Counted from the first letter of the stretch, positions 41,801-45,454 are shown. The stretch: DNA of 64,000 nucleotides from Euborellia annulipes (GCA_023213315.1 JAKCPI010021855.1:1-64000); one strand, 5' to 3'. A program made the numbers and translations. The notes: a model not told the origin generated them from the sequence alone.

Positions 41801-44600
41801 AAATACCTATTGTTTTCCCTAATGATTATTTTTTTTAAATAAATATTTTATTAACTCTCATAAATTCTAAAATCTAACAAAAAAAACTTATAAATAATTG
41901 AAAAAATCTAATATTTACGAATTTTGTATTAAAATTATTTTTTATTACTTTCTCTTACCTATGTATATATGTAATATATATATAGAGAGAAAGTATTGGA
42001 TTCATGTCAAAAATTCGATGTCGAGATTTTGATGGATCCTCACGTTTTGAGGTCCCCTGAATCCAAAAAAGTGGTTTTCGCGACATGGTCTGTCTGTCTG
42101 TCTGTGTGTCTGTGTGTGTTCAATTTTAAGCATGAAGGAATTGAGCTATGAGGTTGAAATTTTATATTTAAGTTAGTCACCCGCCTAGGGCGTGAAAATA
42201 AGCTTTTAATCAAAATCGGCCAAAGAGTACTAGTACTTTACTGATGTACTTTTTCAGTTTTTTTCGATTTTCTCAAAATTCGCTCTAACGATTTTGATTA
42301 AAATTCAAAAACCAATTATTTTTTAGATGCTCTTTAAAATGTATATTCTCGTTTTGCCTTCAAAATTGTTTGAAGCACACTTTACTCTTGTACTTCATAG
42401 GAAGAATAGGAGAAATGGTTGCCATGGTAACAAAATATAAATATTTTTCTGTTTATAAATTTTACATCTGAATTCAAATATTCCCTACTACCGGGAACTA
42501 AATACATGTCGACACAAAAAATCTGGTGTGACAAGCACAGAACACAACTTTCGATTACCGAAGGTAAGAGAAAGTTGTGTGCTGTGCGACAGTCACACCA
42601 GATTTTTTCAAGAAAAAATTTTTTTTTTATTTGTTTCTTATTTATAATTATTATATTATCTAAAAAAAATTTCATCACTTTAAGTTTATTGGAGAATGGG
42701 GGGGGGGGCGGTTCATAAAACTTTTGGGCCCCCCCCCCCCCCAAGCATAAATCCTGGCTACGATACTGATATCTATGGTCACAAAATTGTTTAAAATAAT
42801 AAAACTGCATTATTATTTACACTTTAGTTTAAAATTAGACATACAATGAAAATGAAAAGGGGGGCGATAGGTGTTAGTCAGCCTCCAGAAAGGGGCGATG
42901 GGCCAAAAAAGGTTGGGAACCACTGTGTTAGATTGTGCCACCTTTATTCACCAAATTATTTTTTTAGAACAAAACCAATTGTTTTTGTCCACATCTGCCT
43001 CTTCACTGTCCAAATCTACCTCACCCAAGAGGTACATTGGGACAATTTGGATTTTTTGGAAAATTGCAAAAATCTAATTCATCTATCGGTGAATAAGCGC
43101 TAAGCCTATGGCAATAGATAGTGCATTTATCAGTGTCAACAACATAACATTAAATGCTCAATAATATTGAAAGCCAAACTATACACAGCTAATTTTATTT
43201 GTACTGTCCCAATGTCCCGCCCTCTCCCCTACATATAGGAAAGAGAAATTAAAAAGGCGAGGGGGTGGGGAAAGATAATTCCACTAACACAGAGCATCAG
43301 TTCAATTACACTAGTCGACGAAAATGAACTTCTTGTTCTTTTACAAATATAAAGAAAGAAATTCTAGAAATATTTTTTTTTAAATAATATTTAATAAAGT
43401 TAATGACCGTGACCAGATGTTCAGAGAGGATACATTAGCTTCTCGTGGATAAGGTTCGCTTTTTATTTCAATTGAAGTTCATTTTTTTTTCGACCAGTGA
43501 GTGTACTTGTGTTTTTTCTTTGCTGACGTTTTTGTTCATAATTTCGTTATTAATTAACAGATTTTTACGAATGAATGATTTTTAGAAAGCCAAAGAACTA
43601 TAGAATAACGTAAATATATGCTTTTGCATTCAGGGATATCTAAAATTGTATTAGGGGTGACCAAAGCAAAAATAATCTTGAAAATTTCGATTTTTCTAAA
43701 CTTTAAGCCGTTTGCGGCACGTCTAAATGACCTCCGATTGGGATGAAACTTAAAATTTTTATGTATTCTAACTATCTGTATATTTTTACGGGCTGTCGCG
43801 TTAAAAATAATTTGAACTTCTATATATAATAATTGCGGTGTGTCCGTCTGTCCGTCCGTCTGTCCGTCTGTCCGTCCGTCTGTCACGCTCTGTTTGACCA
43901 ACTTCCCGTTGGAATTTTGAAACGAAATTTTGCAGTCTTATAAAGGACGTTATGGAGAGTCCCGGAAAAATACTCGGGTTCCGAAATTCCTATAACTTTT
44001 TGAGTTATTAATTGCTAAAGTTACGATTTCTCCCATAGGAAATGTATAGAGAAATATTTAAGTATTCTTTGCAGTTGTGTATTCTTTGAATGTAAACAAA
44101 TCCTCAAGCAGGCACAGGACTGGAATACTTAGTTGTTAGTAATAATAATTTTCTTTTCATAATTAAGAAAAGGCGAGGGTCCGCCGCAGGCGGGCCTGAG
44201 CCAGTTGATGGGGGGTCCAGGGGGGCGAAGCCCCGCCTAGACGCGGAGCCCGCCGAAGGCGGGCGGCGCGGCTAGTTCTAAATAAAAGCCGTTTTAGAGC
44301 ACATTTTCTATTAAAATCTATTTTTCTCTATATCTCTAAAACTGTGCCTGATGGAAAAATTCTAACTACATATCTGAATTCAGAATGATAAAATGCACTA
44401 GGTTCACTAATCAGATTTCTTGTTATTATCGTTTTATTTACAAATTCATACAGTATTAACGTAAATGAAGATTAAGAAACAACTCACTCACTCACCTTGA
44501 CAACTTCGATGAGATAATAAGTGACGAATCCAGTGAAAAGGAAGGCGAAGACATACCAACTTCCTGCAGCTTCTGTCAACCACAAGGGTGGAAACTCCAT
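8721..44600 (-). CDS. ABHD1/ABHD3-type alpha/beta hydrolase, complete, eight coding exons
   Basis: Coding exons in order: 44600-44496, 27013-26844, 26405-26195, 15972-15860, 13671-13492, 12121-12073, 11373-11208, 8899-8721. Every junction has GT and AG and the phases join into 390 codons, close to the 400 or so usual for ABHD1/3. Residues about 15-34 form a membrane anchor. The oxyanion-side motif LPGLTG is at 122-127, NNRG at 152-155, the nucleophile elbow GISMGG at 195-200 (Ser197), the acid ADD at 323-325, and GGHIGFMEG with catalytic His354. ABHD3 is a membrane-bound phospholipase in vertebrates, so a membrane lipase is the likely role. The start Met has a good context (GCCATGG). The choice between ABHD1, ABHD3 and ABHD15 was not resolved. 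Introns hold most of the window's transposons and the Flattop gene. Confidence 0.95.
9358..9742 (-). mobile_element. Helitron-like non-autonomous element (family H1)
   Basis: Reading the minus strand, it runs from a TATATATATAATAACGGAGTGTCC start to a CGCGGCTAG end at 9358, followed by T. The interior carries CAACTTTTTGAGTTATT and GTAAACAAATCCTCAAGCAG, shared with the other H1 copies. It lies in ABHD intron 7. Confidence 0.8.
9826..9950. repeat. AATAATCGATTATT palindrome cluster
   Basis: The word AATCGATTA and close variants recur about every 15-25 bp: near 9831, 9850, 9875, 9893 and 9915. Each is self-complementary, so a transcript or single strand could fold many ways. No protein or known element fits. 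Confidence 0.7.
10080..10525 (+). repeat. family G dispersed repeat, intact copy
   Basis: It contains GCCGCAAACGGCTTAAAG, CACCCCTAATACAATTTTAG and AAAACACAAGTACTC. The reversed copy at 43490-43818 plus 44276-44360 is split by a Helitron. This copy therefore shows the uninterrupted state of that insertion site. Confidence 0.75.
10540..10625 (-). mobile_element. SINE family 4 (tRNA-like), copy 1
   Basis: The minus strand starts GGGGACTCACTGGTGTAGCG (A box TGGTGTAGCGG), with a weak B box GCTCAAACCC. It ends in a TTTTATCATTAAATAAAAATATT tail of the kind also seen in the copy at 30108-30205. Confidence 0.65.
10683..11078. mobile_element. piggyBac-like MITE, TTAA target
   Basis: The target TTAA stands at 10679-10682 and 11079-11082. 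The terminal inverted repeats are GGTGCGCGTCTCG at both ends with no mismatch. It is 396 bp and non-coding. The interior includes GCGGCAAGAGATGGCGTTAG and two nearly complementary CTATAAGTTGTAGATA blocks. It lies in ABHD intron 7. Confidence 0.85.
11208..11373 (-). CDS. ABHD exon 7, residues 277-331 plus one base
   Basis: It follows acceptor ATGTTTTAG and ends at donor GTAAGT. It encodes SRTIREFD, the FGYRDVEDYY stretch typical of ABHD1/3, and LSAADDPFQP with the catalytic Asp (324 or 325). Confidence 0.95.
11397..12040 (+). repeat. family A dispersed repeat, copy 1
   Basis: Landmarks are TAATTTAGTCGTGACCTATC, GACTTGAGCAGTTTTTCACG, AACACAATGGACGATTTGCG and GGTGGCTATATAATTCGATA. Copies are also at 22425-22975 (reversed) and 31225-31870. 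They are about 85-95% alike by eye, with no TIR, tRNA promoter or coding frame. The superfamily is unknown; a solo LTR is one possibility. Confidence 0.8.
12073..12121 (-). CDS. ABHD exon 6, 49-bp micro-exon
   Basis: It lies between acceptor TTTTTTTCAG and donor GTAACC. It encodes FPNSHKIHYNLDAVLK plus the last base of Glu260. It corresponds to the short charged stretch before the REFD motif in ABHD3. Length and phase (one base, then 16 codons) exactly bridge exons 5 and 7. Confidence 0.93.
12125..13490. other. ABHD intron 5: AC-rich tract and unclassified GC-richer patch
   Basis: ACACAC-type repeats lie at 12548-12576. The 12820-13020 patch is GC-richer and contains CTGATGAAGGCAGCC followed by GACCGAAATG, a possible hammerhead core, and a CCAAACTATC/GATAGTTTGG stem at about 12935-12963. 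No exon is supported. Confidence 0.35.
13492..13671 (-). CDS. ABHD exon 5, residues 201-259
   Basis: It follows acceptor TGTGTTGCAG and ends at donor GTGAGT. It encodes LILGNYLAEQGEEARKK, then MIISVPWNVFIGTESIERPW, matching the segment after the nucleophile elbow in ABHD3. The first base completes Gly200 and the last two begin Glu260. Confidence 0.95.
14007..14834 (+). mobile_element. Helitron-like element (family H1) carrying a nested SINE
   Basis: It begins TCTATATATATAATTC after an A and ends GACGCGGCTAG before a T, the A|TC...CTAG|T rule of Helitrons. (TGTC)n and TGTCACGCTCTATT lie near the left end. GC-rich inverted words (GTCCGCCGCAGGCGGGCCC, then a GGGGGTCCAGGGGGCGAAG stretch) lie near the right end. 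Without the SINE (14483-14747) and one duplication it is about 550 bp. It is non-autonomous. Confidence 0.88.
14483..14747 (+). mobile_element. SINE family 1, full length, with target duplication
   Basis: The 12-bp duplication AAGAAGAAAAGG is at 14471-14482 and 14748-14759. The tRNA-like head has A box TGGTGTAGAGG and B box GGTTCGGACCC. The body carries the inverted pair TTATTTAAGCCA/TGGCTTAAATAA. The tail has ATGGCCTGAGCTGCCGAAAA, a TGTGAGTGTGAGTG region and an A run. It was inserted into the H1 Helitron after the Helitron had moved here. Confidence 0.93.
14940..15135. repeat. degenerate tandem of GGCTG-NNAAAGCC hairpins
   Basis: Four units about 40 bp apart: GGGCTATGAAGCC near 14958, GGGCTGGCAAAGCCC near 14999, GCTGGCTGTAAAGCC near 15036 and GCTGACTGTGAAGCGG near 15075. 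Each can form a short hairpin and is followed by a CATC/TATC-rich spacer. It looks like an old minisatellite and not a gene. Confidence 0.55.
15586..15700. mobile_element. short inverted-repeat element with hammerhead-like core
   Basis: The ends TTTTATTGAACGA and TCGTTCAATAAAA are inverted. The minus strand at 15658-15625 reads CTGATGA, an 18-base spacer that can pair weakly, then GAAACT. See the finding on hammerhead ribozymes. Confidence 0.55.
15860..15972 (-). CDS. ABHD exon 4, nucleophile elbow, residues 163-200
   Basis: It follows acceptor TTCTGTTGCAG and ends at donor GTTTGT. It encodes TPRTYCASNIEDITAVV and ends GATGISMG plus two bases of Gly200. Ser197 is the catalytic nucleophile. 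The hAT transposon starts only 43 bp beyond its acceptor. Confidence 0.96.
16484..19023 (+). pseudogene. hAT transposase with TTF-type zinc finger, frame-broken
   Basis: Likely coding start at 16484 (MKRRFIDDYFKKE). Two small introns fit by sequence and phase: exons 16484-16526, 16643-16738 and 16848 onward. The N-terminal region has a TTF-type finger (WFTTYPWLHFD near 17011, CFICVQ, then KSHEKSAFHKES). The middle has CYDGGSNMTG and HCSAHSLNL of the catalytic core. The C-terminus has ATSATAERSFSMLRRIKTYL, the hAT dimerisation motif. Frame breaks lie at about 17540-17610, about 18020 (before the CPTRW motif) and about 18165. It cannot make a full transposase as read. It could drive related MITEs if intact copies exist elsewhere. 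Confidence 0.93.
19171..19432 (-). mobile_element. SINE family 1, full length, inside the hAT element
   Basis: Imperfect 12-bp duplications CAATCACATCAC (19159-19170) and CAATCATATCAT (19433-19444). The minus strand starts with GCCCTCGGGGCTTGGTGTAG and ends in the A tail (T run at 19171-19184). It shares the full family layout with the copy at 14483. Confidence 0.9.
19575..20178 (+). mobile_element. TTAA-flanked MITE-like repeat, copy 1 (related to family D)
   Basis: It matches 39862-40478 closely: AAGGTGTTACGCATGTTTTT, GATCTTTTAACAATAAATAC, GTTAGACTCATCTATTGCAA and, at the right, ACGTCGCTCCTGAACCCCCTTAA. The right end meets TTAA. The left end is less clear. No coding. Confidence 0.7.
20190..20670 (-). 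mobile_element. double-hairpin element (family B), interrupted in its hairpin
   Basis: In the minus direction it carries AAAGTACATCAGTAAAGTAC, then AGTACTTTTTGGTCGATTTT and TGACATGAATTCAATAC. Its hairpin end (CACAGAACACAACTTCC near 20642) is broken by the TA-flanked element that starts at 20673; hairpin-like sequence GTCACTCCATATTT resumes at 21442. Confidence 0.75.
20673..21440 (+). mobile_element. mariner-like MITE (CACTGT ends, TA target) with a nested SINE
   Basis: Flanked by TA at 20671-20672 and 21441-21442. The ends are CACTGTTAAAAATTTTC and, reversed, CACTGTAAAAAAAATATAATC. A 5'-truncated SINE 1 is inserted at 20691-20872. The interior includes CAGTGATTCTCAACTTG. A reversed second copy without the SINE is at 56096-56678, giving an empty site for that insertion. 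Confidence 0.8.
20691..20872 (+). mobile_element. SINE family 1, 5'-truncated, long A tail
   Basis: It begins in the body (TGGCTTAAATAGAAATGCC), keeps AATGGCCTAAGTTGCCGAAA and the TGTGAGTGTGAGTG part, and ends in about 34 A. The tRNA-like head is missing, as expected for incomplete reverse transcription. Confidence 0.85.
21441..22424. other. intron DNA with (AC)n and a GC-rich fragment
   Basis: An (AC)n microsatellite at 22253-22276. A C/G-rich patch at 21869-21925 (CCGCCGCAGG, then TTGATGGGGGTCCAGG) looks like a torn 3' part of an H1 Helitron. A long chance frame covers this area (21887-22381) but is low-complexity and unlikely to be coding. Confidence 0.4.
22425..22975 (-). repeat. family A dispersed repeat, copy 2 (reversed)
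   Basis: Reverse complement of 11397-12040, including ATCGAATTATATAGCCAC, CGCAAATCGTCCATTGTG and AAACTGCTCAAGTCAAAAG. It ends just upstream of the Flattop first exon and may overlap its promoter or 5' UTR. Confidence 0.8.
23102..23205 (+). CDS. CFAP126: Flattop exon 1
   Basis: ATG with A at -3. It encodes 34 codons plus AG of an Arg codon, ending RQWPIQ. A possible 5' UTR acceptor, TTTATAG, lies at 23073-23079. Confidence 0.87.
23102..25612 (+). CDS. CFAP126: Flattop/CFAP126-like gene, three exons, one frame break
   Basis: Coding exons 23102-23205, 24978-25135 and 25450-25612. The start MSLSFNAHQFDASFKPERL matches the Flattop N-terminus (NxxQ/YexAF pattern), then LVNDMGHYLP and ESPWP, then FDWPLKITREIAEEL and ELTRPP. 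Flattop is an axonemal microtubule inner protein of motile cilia and sperm and is also placed at the apical membrane in polarity work. Intron 1 uses a GC donor (AAAG|GCAAGT), the only choice that keeps phase. Within exon 2 the frame shifts by one base at a run of six C (25062-25067); seven would restore it. The product would be about 141 residues, shorter than the roughly 177 of mammals. It lies on the opposite strand inside ABHD intron 3. Confidence 0.88.
23400..23547 (+). mobile_element. Helitron-like 3' end in Flattop intron 1
   Basis: ACCGCC-CAGTTCA-GGCGGT forms a perfect hairpin at 23521-23539, followed by GAAGCTAG and then T, the canonical Helitron terminus. The 5' end was not located; the start given is a guess. 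The sequence differs from family H1. Confidence 0.6.
24290..24775 (-). repeat. family C repeat with TGACGTCA cluster, copy 1
   Basis: The minus strand holds ATTGTGTGGTTTTATGAAAC, AAACTTTTTTCGGATCGTAG and the words TGACGTCA, TGACGTCA and TAACGTCA within about 60 bp (24390-24445). Other copies are at 44900-45420 (plus) and 54162-55017 (plus, split by a Helitron). Confidence 0.8.
24978..25135 (+). CDS. CFAP126: Flattop exon 2 (frame break at a C run)
   Basis: Acceptor TTTTAATTTTAG, donor GTAAGTG. The first half reads HGSILPLVNDMGHYLPKC in one frame. From 25068 the conserved FDWPLKITREIAEELTRPP is in the next frame. Exon length is one base short of what the flanking phases need, which places the loss inside this exon. 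Confidence 0.88.
25450..25612 (+). CDS. CFAP126: Flattop exon 3 (last)
   Basis: Acceptor TTTTTTGATTTAG. It encodes KAILDKLKQEKPPNEM and ends SDRWAPGTCFI-TAA. Phase joins exon 2 exactly (AA + A = Lys). Confidence 0.85.
26195..26405 (-). CDS. ABHD exon 3, residues 93-162
   Basis: It follows acceptor TTTGAATCCAG and ends at donor GTATTT. It encodes EILPLSDGGEVGLDW, IIIILPGLTGSS and VVVFNNRGLGG, the canonical first half of an ABHD1/3 fold. It is strikingly GC-rich compared with flanks. Confidence 0.96.
26535..26810 (+). repeat. family D fragment
   Basis: Shares ATAGGTTGGATATTAATGA, AAAAGCTTTCTATAAAGTAA and AAAAGACTGCATAAAAAAATA with 7270-7500. It abuts ABHD exon 2 on its donor side. Confidence 0.7.
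26844..27013 (-). CDS. ABHD exon 2, residues 36-91
   Basis: It follows acceptor ATTTGTTTGCAG and ends at donor GTAAGA. It encodes PPTLACSQGKLKEFLESE and FWPTIWCFEARAQTIL, the conserved ABHD1/3 block before the hydrolase fold (compare YYPTVWCWEGRGQT of ABHD3). Confidence 0.96.
27079..27245. mobile_element. fold-back element with hammerhead-like core in each arm
   Basis: GGCCTTCTTCAGATAAAG (27124-27141) and CTTTATCTGAAGAAGGCC (27185-27202) are inverted around an ATTTTGAATT core. The minus strand from 27135 to 27102 reads CTGAAGA, a stem with one mismatch, then GAAACGTT. The other arm has CTGAAGAAGGCCACCGAAACG. Confidence 0.65.
27325..27655. mobile_element. CACAAGGTGATAT terminal-repeat element with nested SINE 2
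   Basis: The left end is ACACAAGGTGATATATTTCA and the right end AATATCACCTTGTGG. The minus strand at 27577-27543 has CTGAAGA, a 4-bp stem and GAAATACGTATC, a hammerhead-like core. Related elements are at 24055, 38445, 39163, 49430 and 61880. Confidence 0.65.
27386..27537 (+). mobile_element. SINE family 2, full length, with target duplication
   Basis: The duplication CACTTGATACGT is at 27374-27385 and 27538-27549. The tRNA-like head is AGCCATAGCACAGTGATAGA; B-box region GGTCAAGGATTCGCATCC. The tail is TTGCCTCCGATGCCGAAAAA then GATCTTAAATAAATAAAA and a run of A. Confidence 0.88.
27656..28307. other. AT-rich intron DNA, nothing recognised
   Basis: Homopolymer-rich. Fragments such as CCAAGTGCAATTAT-type words recur near 23790, 28710 and 48760, pointing to an old unclassified repeat. 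No exon. Confidence 0.35.
28308..28520 (-). mobile_element. Helitron-like 3' end (second family)
   Basis: The minus strand ends GCAGGCCGTGCAGCTAG at 28311, before TAT. The interior has CTACTTGACGGATTTTCATG. The same AAACTACTTGACGAATTTTT motif occurs at a dozen sites in the window, so this family is abundant but badly decayed. The 5' limit is uncertain. Confidence 0.45.
29200..29375. mobile_element. H1-like Helitron fragment
   Basis: CTAGCTGCGTCGCCCGCC at 29203 looks like a reversed Helitron 3' end. (TCTG)n and CACTCTCTGTTTGACCAAC at 29265-29310 match the H1 5' region in the other orientation. The two parts may come from different insertions. Confidence 0.45.
29375..29575. mobile_element. fold-back element, about 75-bp arms
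   Basis: GGCAAGGATGCAGGAGGGAA on the left pairs with TTCCCTCCTGCATCGTTGCC on the right. ATTTCTTTATTTTCCCCAAA and its complement continue inward, with CTTCTTCAGAGGAAGC at the centre. The minus strand has CTGAAGA...GAAAT. Confidence 0.75.
30108..30205 (-). mobile_element. SINE family 4 (tRNA-like), copy 2
   Basis: The minus strand reads AGGTGATTCGATGGTCAAAT (A box region), then B box GTTCAAATCC, then a tail TTTTTCATTAAATAAAAATA. It has the same tail as the copy at 10540. Confidence 0.75.
30550..30960 (-). pseudogene. LINE fragment: reverse-transcriptase C-terminus, 3' UTR and A tail
   Basis: The minus strand encodes YYHGQCSAELKSIIPPN, then SRNTREASSQHPYAVQ, FVPMTSRDWNKLP and (next frame) IFPKTYNLQTFKSNLNRHLL, a C-terminal pattern common to non-LTR retrotransposon polymerases of the CR1/Jockey-like group. 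A one-base frame shift lies in the middle. The 3' end is a T run (plus strand, about 30558-30578). It is 5'-truncated. Confidence 0.75.
31225..31870 (+). repeat. family A dispersed repeat, copy 3
   Basis: Same order of landmarks as 11397-12040, including TAATTTAGTCGTGACCTATC at about 31248 and GGTGGCTATATAATTCGATA at about 31726. The tail shares GTCAGATCTGCTTCAAAATT with copy 1. Confidence 0.85.
32095..33015 (+). mobile_element. double-hairpin element (family B) with a nested SINE 1
   Basis: The left hairpin is partial (TTCGGTAATCGAAAGTTGTG). Then come GTGTCGACATTTATTTAG, the SINE, TATTTTGTTACCATGGCAAC, GTAAAGTACTAGTACTCTTT and an AC-rich stretch at 32840-32880. The right hairpin TTTCTCTATATATATATTA...GGTAAGAGAAAGTA ends near 33015. 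Confidence 0.85.
32218..32489 (-). mobile_element. SINE family 1, full length
   Basis: Duplications GATGTAAATTT (32207-32217) and GATGTAAAATTT (32490-32501). The minus strand has GAGTTTGGCGTAGTAGGTAG (A box variant), GGTTCGGACCC (B box) and the standard body and tail. Its insertion splits family B. Confidence 0.88.
33530..34235. repeat. 700-bp fold-back built on family B sequence
   Basis: The left arm contains AAAGTACTAGTACCCTTTGG (about 33677) and GTATCGAGAGTTTTTTCG. The right arm contains CTCGATACTCAAATTG and CAAAGAGTACTAGTACTTTA (about 34167) in the opposite direction. The centre, about 33860-33960, is unpaired. This may be head-to-head family B copies or a family of its own. Confidence 0.7.
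34575..34965 (-). mobile_element. double-hairpin element (family B), partial
   Basis: In the minus direction: TTGCCATGGTATCAAAATA region, AAATGAGAATATACATTTTA, AAAGTACTAGTACTCTTTGG and CAACCTCGTAGTTTAATTCC. Terminal hairpins are missing. Confidence 0.8.
34970..36018 (+). mobile_element. SINE family 1 split by a LINE insertion
   Basis: Left piece 34970-35051 with GGGCTTGGCTTAGTTGGTAG and GGTTCGGATCCCAGG. Right piece 35842-36018 with TGATTTTATTTAAGCC through AATGGCCTAAGTTGCCGAAA and the GTGAATGTGAGTGTG part. GGTCCGAT is repeated at the break (35044-35051, 35842-35849), the target duplication of the LINE. Confidence 0.9.
35052..35841 (-). pseudogene. Jockey-like LINE fragment, 5'-truncated, inside a SINE
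   Basis: The minus strand encodes FQKWRLRLNKEKTEAIMFST, SVKYLRIVLDKRLNFAHHL and IVRPRLTYGAPVWW, then KSLRLIANPPPGI, the C-terminal thumb region of Jockey-type reverse transcriptases. Several stops break the frame. The 3' tail is TTATTTATTTATTTA-like (plus 35052-35064). Only the last 790 bp were inserted. Confidence 0.88.
36022..36110. repeat. solo family B hairpin (AAATCTGGTGTGAC)
   Basis: AAAAAATCTGGTGTGACAAG and CAGTCACACCAGATTTTA form the outer arms. The inner part has GGTAAGAGAAAGTTGTGTG. It lies directly against the A/TA tail of the SINE. Confidence 0.85.
36588..36920. repeat. GC-richer unclassified block
   Basis: It is open in two directions for about 90 codons. It contains GCGCGGCCTGATGGTGAAGG, faintly like the GC-rich repeat at 5735 and 63580, and a C-run at 36893. 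Composition differs from the flanks. I cannot name it. Confidence 0.4.
36930..37215. mobile_element. fold-back element with hammerhead-like arms
   Basis: GTTTTGGTTAAAGCCATCTT (about 37003) is inverted as AAGATGGCTTTAACCAAAAAC (about 37133). The minus strand at 37024-36993 has CTGAAGA...CCGAAAAGTC. The plus-strand arm has ACGAAACGTCAACTG. Confidence 0.65.
37363..37465. repeat. imperfect hairpin with GGCGGGTCAGCCGTGCAGCGG loop region
   Basis: GGTTATTTTAAAATTTCTCGGAG pairs with CTCCGAGAAATTTAAAAATCCC-type sequence about 70 bp later. No family is recognised. Confidence 0.6.
37760..38260 (+). repeat. family F dispersed repeat, copy 1
   Basis: Shares ATTTTACTAAAAATAAAAATGC, CGTATGAGAAAATGTCTTTT and CTAGCTGATTGCGTGCAAAC with the reversed copy at 45455-45870. 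The CTAGCTGATTGCG stretch resembles a reversed Helitron end. Confidence 0.75.
38260..39200 (+). repeat. two direct copies of an AAGCCCATAAAAATTCGTC repeat
   Basis: 38265-38430 and 38920-39080 match closely: GAATGTATCGAATTAAAAAA, then GCCCATNAAAATTCGTCAAA, then TCTCACAAATATTATTCTAT. (GTT)n lies between at 38862-38880 and a CTAAAGGCGGGCTGCTTAGCTAG Helitron-like end at 38735-38756. The CACAAG...TATGTTT words at 38450 and 39162 belong to the terminal-repeat element family of 27325. Confidence 0.65.
39590..40640 (+). mobile_element. double-hairpin element (family B) split by a TTAA MITE
   Basis: Left piece to about 39861 (AAATGAGAATATACATTTTA, AAAGTACTAGTACTCTTTGG, GTGCCTAATTTAA). Right piece from about 40479 (AAATATAAAATTTCAACCTC, then TTTTTGACATGAATCCAATA). 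The sequence is continuous when the MITE is removed. Confidence 0.85.
39862..40478 (+). mobile_element. TTAA-flanked MITE-like repeat, copy 2
   Basis: Inserted into family B at TTAA (right copy changed to TCAA). The ends are GGGGGCTGTGAAGG and, reversed, GAGGGGGTTCAGGAGCG. The interior matches 19575-20178 along its whole length. Non-coding. Confidence 0.78.
40920..41500. mobile_element. hAT-type MITE with GCATAAAA repeats
   Basis: The 8-bp duplication GAGATAAG is at 40912-40919 and 41501-41508. The ends are TAGAGACCGGAC and, reversed, TAGAGACCGGAT. AAAAGCATAAAA-type words repeat on both sides of a later insertion at about 41045-41280 that is rich in T, G and C runs. Confidence 0.85.
41697..42932. 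mobile_element. hAT-like ends and debris around a family B copy
   Basis: CAGGGCCGCAGACAGACTTG (41698) with G/C runs, CAGTATCGTAGCCAGGATTT reversed (ends 42768) and CAGTGGTTCCCAACCTTTTT reversed (ends 42932) each look like one end of a hAT element. I could not pair them, because later insertions separate the partners. No coding. Confidence 0.5.
41960..42610 (-). mobile_element. double-hairpin element (family B), near full length
   Basis: Both ends are present. The TATATAGAGAGAAAGTATTG hairpin side is near 41975 and the AAAATCTGGTGTGAC hairpin is at 42518-42606 with arms of about 38 bp. (TCTG)n is at 42090-42115. AAAGTACTAGTACTCTTTGG reads on the minus strand. Confidence 0.88.
43311..43498. 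mobile_element. short TIR element (CACTAGTCGACGAAAATGAACTTC type)
   Basis: The left end is CACTAGTCGACGAAAATGAA and the right end, reversed, CACTGGTCGAAAAAAAAATGAA. About 190 bp, non-coding. The left neighbour is TA. A mariner-like MITE is likely. Confidence 0.6.
43490..44360 (-). repeat. family G repeat interrupted by a Helitron
   Basis: The pieces 43490-43818 and 44276-44360 together match 10080-10525 reversed. The break falls exactly at the ends of the H1 element, confirming its limits. Confidence 0.8.
43819..44275 (+). mobile_element. Helitron-like element (family H1), complete
   Basis: Starts TCTATATATAATAATTG and ends GGGCGGCGCGGCTAG before T. A GAGCCCGCCGAAGGCGGGC hairpin lies just inside the 3' end. 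The copy at 10080-10525 shows the site without it. Confidence 0.9.
44496..44600 (-). CDS. ABHD exon 1, start codon and membrane anchor
   Basis: It encodes 35 codons, MEFPPLWLTEAAGSWYVFAF then LFTGFVTYYLIEVVK, and ends at donor GTGAGTGAG in phase 0. One hydrophobic span is visible, as in ABHD1/3. A TTAATAG acceptor 16 bases before the ATG hints at a 5' UTR intron. The promoter was not located. Confidence 0.93.
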
Positions 44601-44899
44601 GGCTGATTCCCACCTATTAACAACAACAACAACAAACTTTTAATTAAGCCTTCGTTACATATTGGTAACAAATTTTGACCTAATTCTAATGGACTAATAA
44701 TCATTTTTTACTTTCTTGCATTCATTCCCCTGGCTCGGGCCCGCCTGCGGCGGATCTGCCGCTTTTCAGTCAAATCGTTTCAGGCAATTAAATTACATAT
44801 CTGGCTTATTAAAGGATATTGCTCCCTTATATTAAAAAGAATCTATATATATATATATATGTAATAGCGGAGTGTCCGTCTGTCTGTCTTTATCCAATC

Positions 44900-45420
44900 C
44901 CCGATCTCTCTAAGGAAAAAAAAATCATTGTGTGGTTTTATGAAACCACGATGCAAGTGAAACTTTTTCGGATCGTAGGCGTTTAAATGAAAATTATTCA
45001 ATTAAGAGTATTAAAATCGCGTTTTTAATCTTAACTTAATAATTGGAAAATCGGAAATCAATAGACGCATGTTAAAAACTGAGAACAATAGTAATTGAAG
45101 ATTTGAATCATTTTAAATTAATTTTAAAAATTATATTTTATCAATTTAAAAATTGAATAATTAAATCTCACAATTATTTTTTTATAATTCGTCATATATA
45201 TTAAATTTCAACTTTCCTATTTTTGTCGTCACGGCTTGTGACGTCATGGCTTGTAGCGTCACGGCTTGTAACACGACATGCTGATAGAAGAGCGAAAAAA
45301 TTTGAGGCAATCAAATAAAAGTTTCATTAAAAAAAAAAAATAATGAACATTTCCTCAAAAAATCAGAAAAAATAAAAATTTAAGAATAAAATGTAGAAAA
45401 AATGACAGCGACAGTCACAC
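44900..45420 (+). repeat. family C repeat with TGACGTCA words, copy 2 (empty Helitron site)
   Basis: Contains ATTGTGTGGTTTTATGAAAC, CTTTTTCGGATCGTAGGCG and GTGACGTCATGGCTTGTAG. At about 45175 it shows the uninterrupted CACAATTATTTTTTTATAAT site that is filled by a Helitron in the 54162-55017 copy. Confidence 0.85.
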
Positions 45421-45454
45421 CAGATTTTTTAATTCGATACATTCTTTAGAATTA

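Larger units (their letters stand above)
40642..43231. mobile_element. TIR element with GGGACATTGGGACA ends, heavily nested
   Basis: The left end is GGGGAGAGGGCGGGACATTG and the right end (43212-43231) is its reverse complement. TA stands on both sides, so a Tc1/mariner/pogo-type element is likely. The interior keeps GATTGGGACATCTAGCGAG and ACATTGGGACAATTTGG but no transposase. At least a hAT MITE, a family B copy and G/C-run hAT ends have been inserted. Confidence 0.7.

Noticed and set aside
42382..42810. 142-codon minus-strand frame
   Set aside because: It is read through a family B hairpin and a C-run hAT end; the peptide is a product of repeats.
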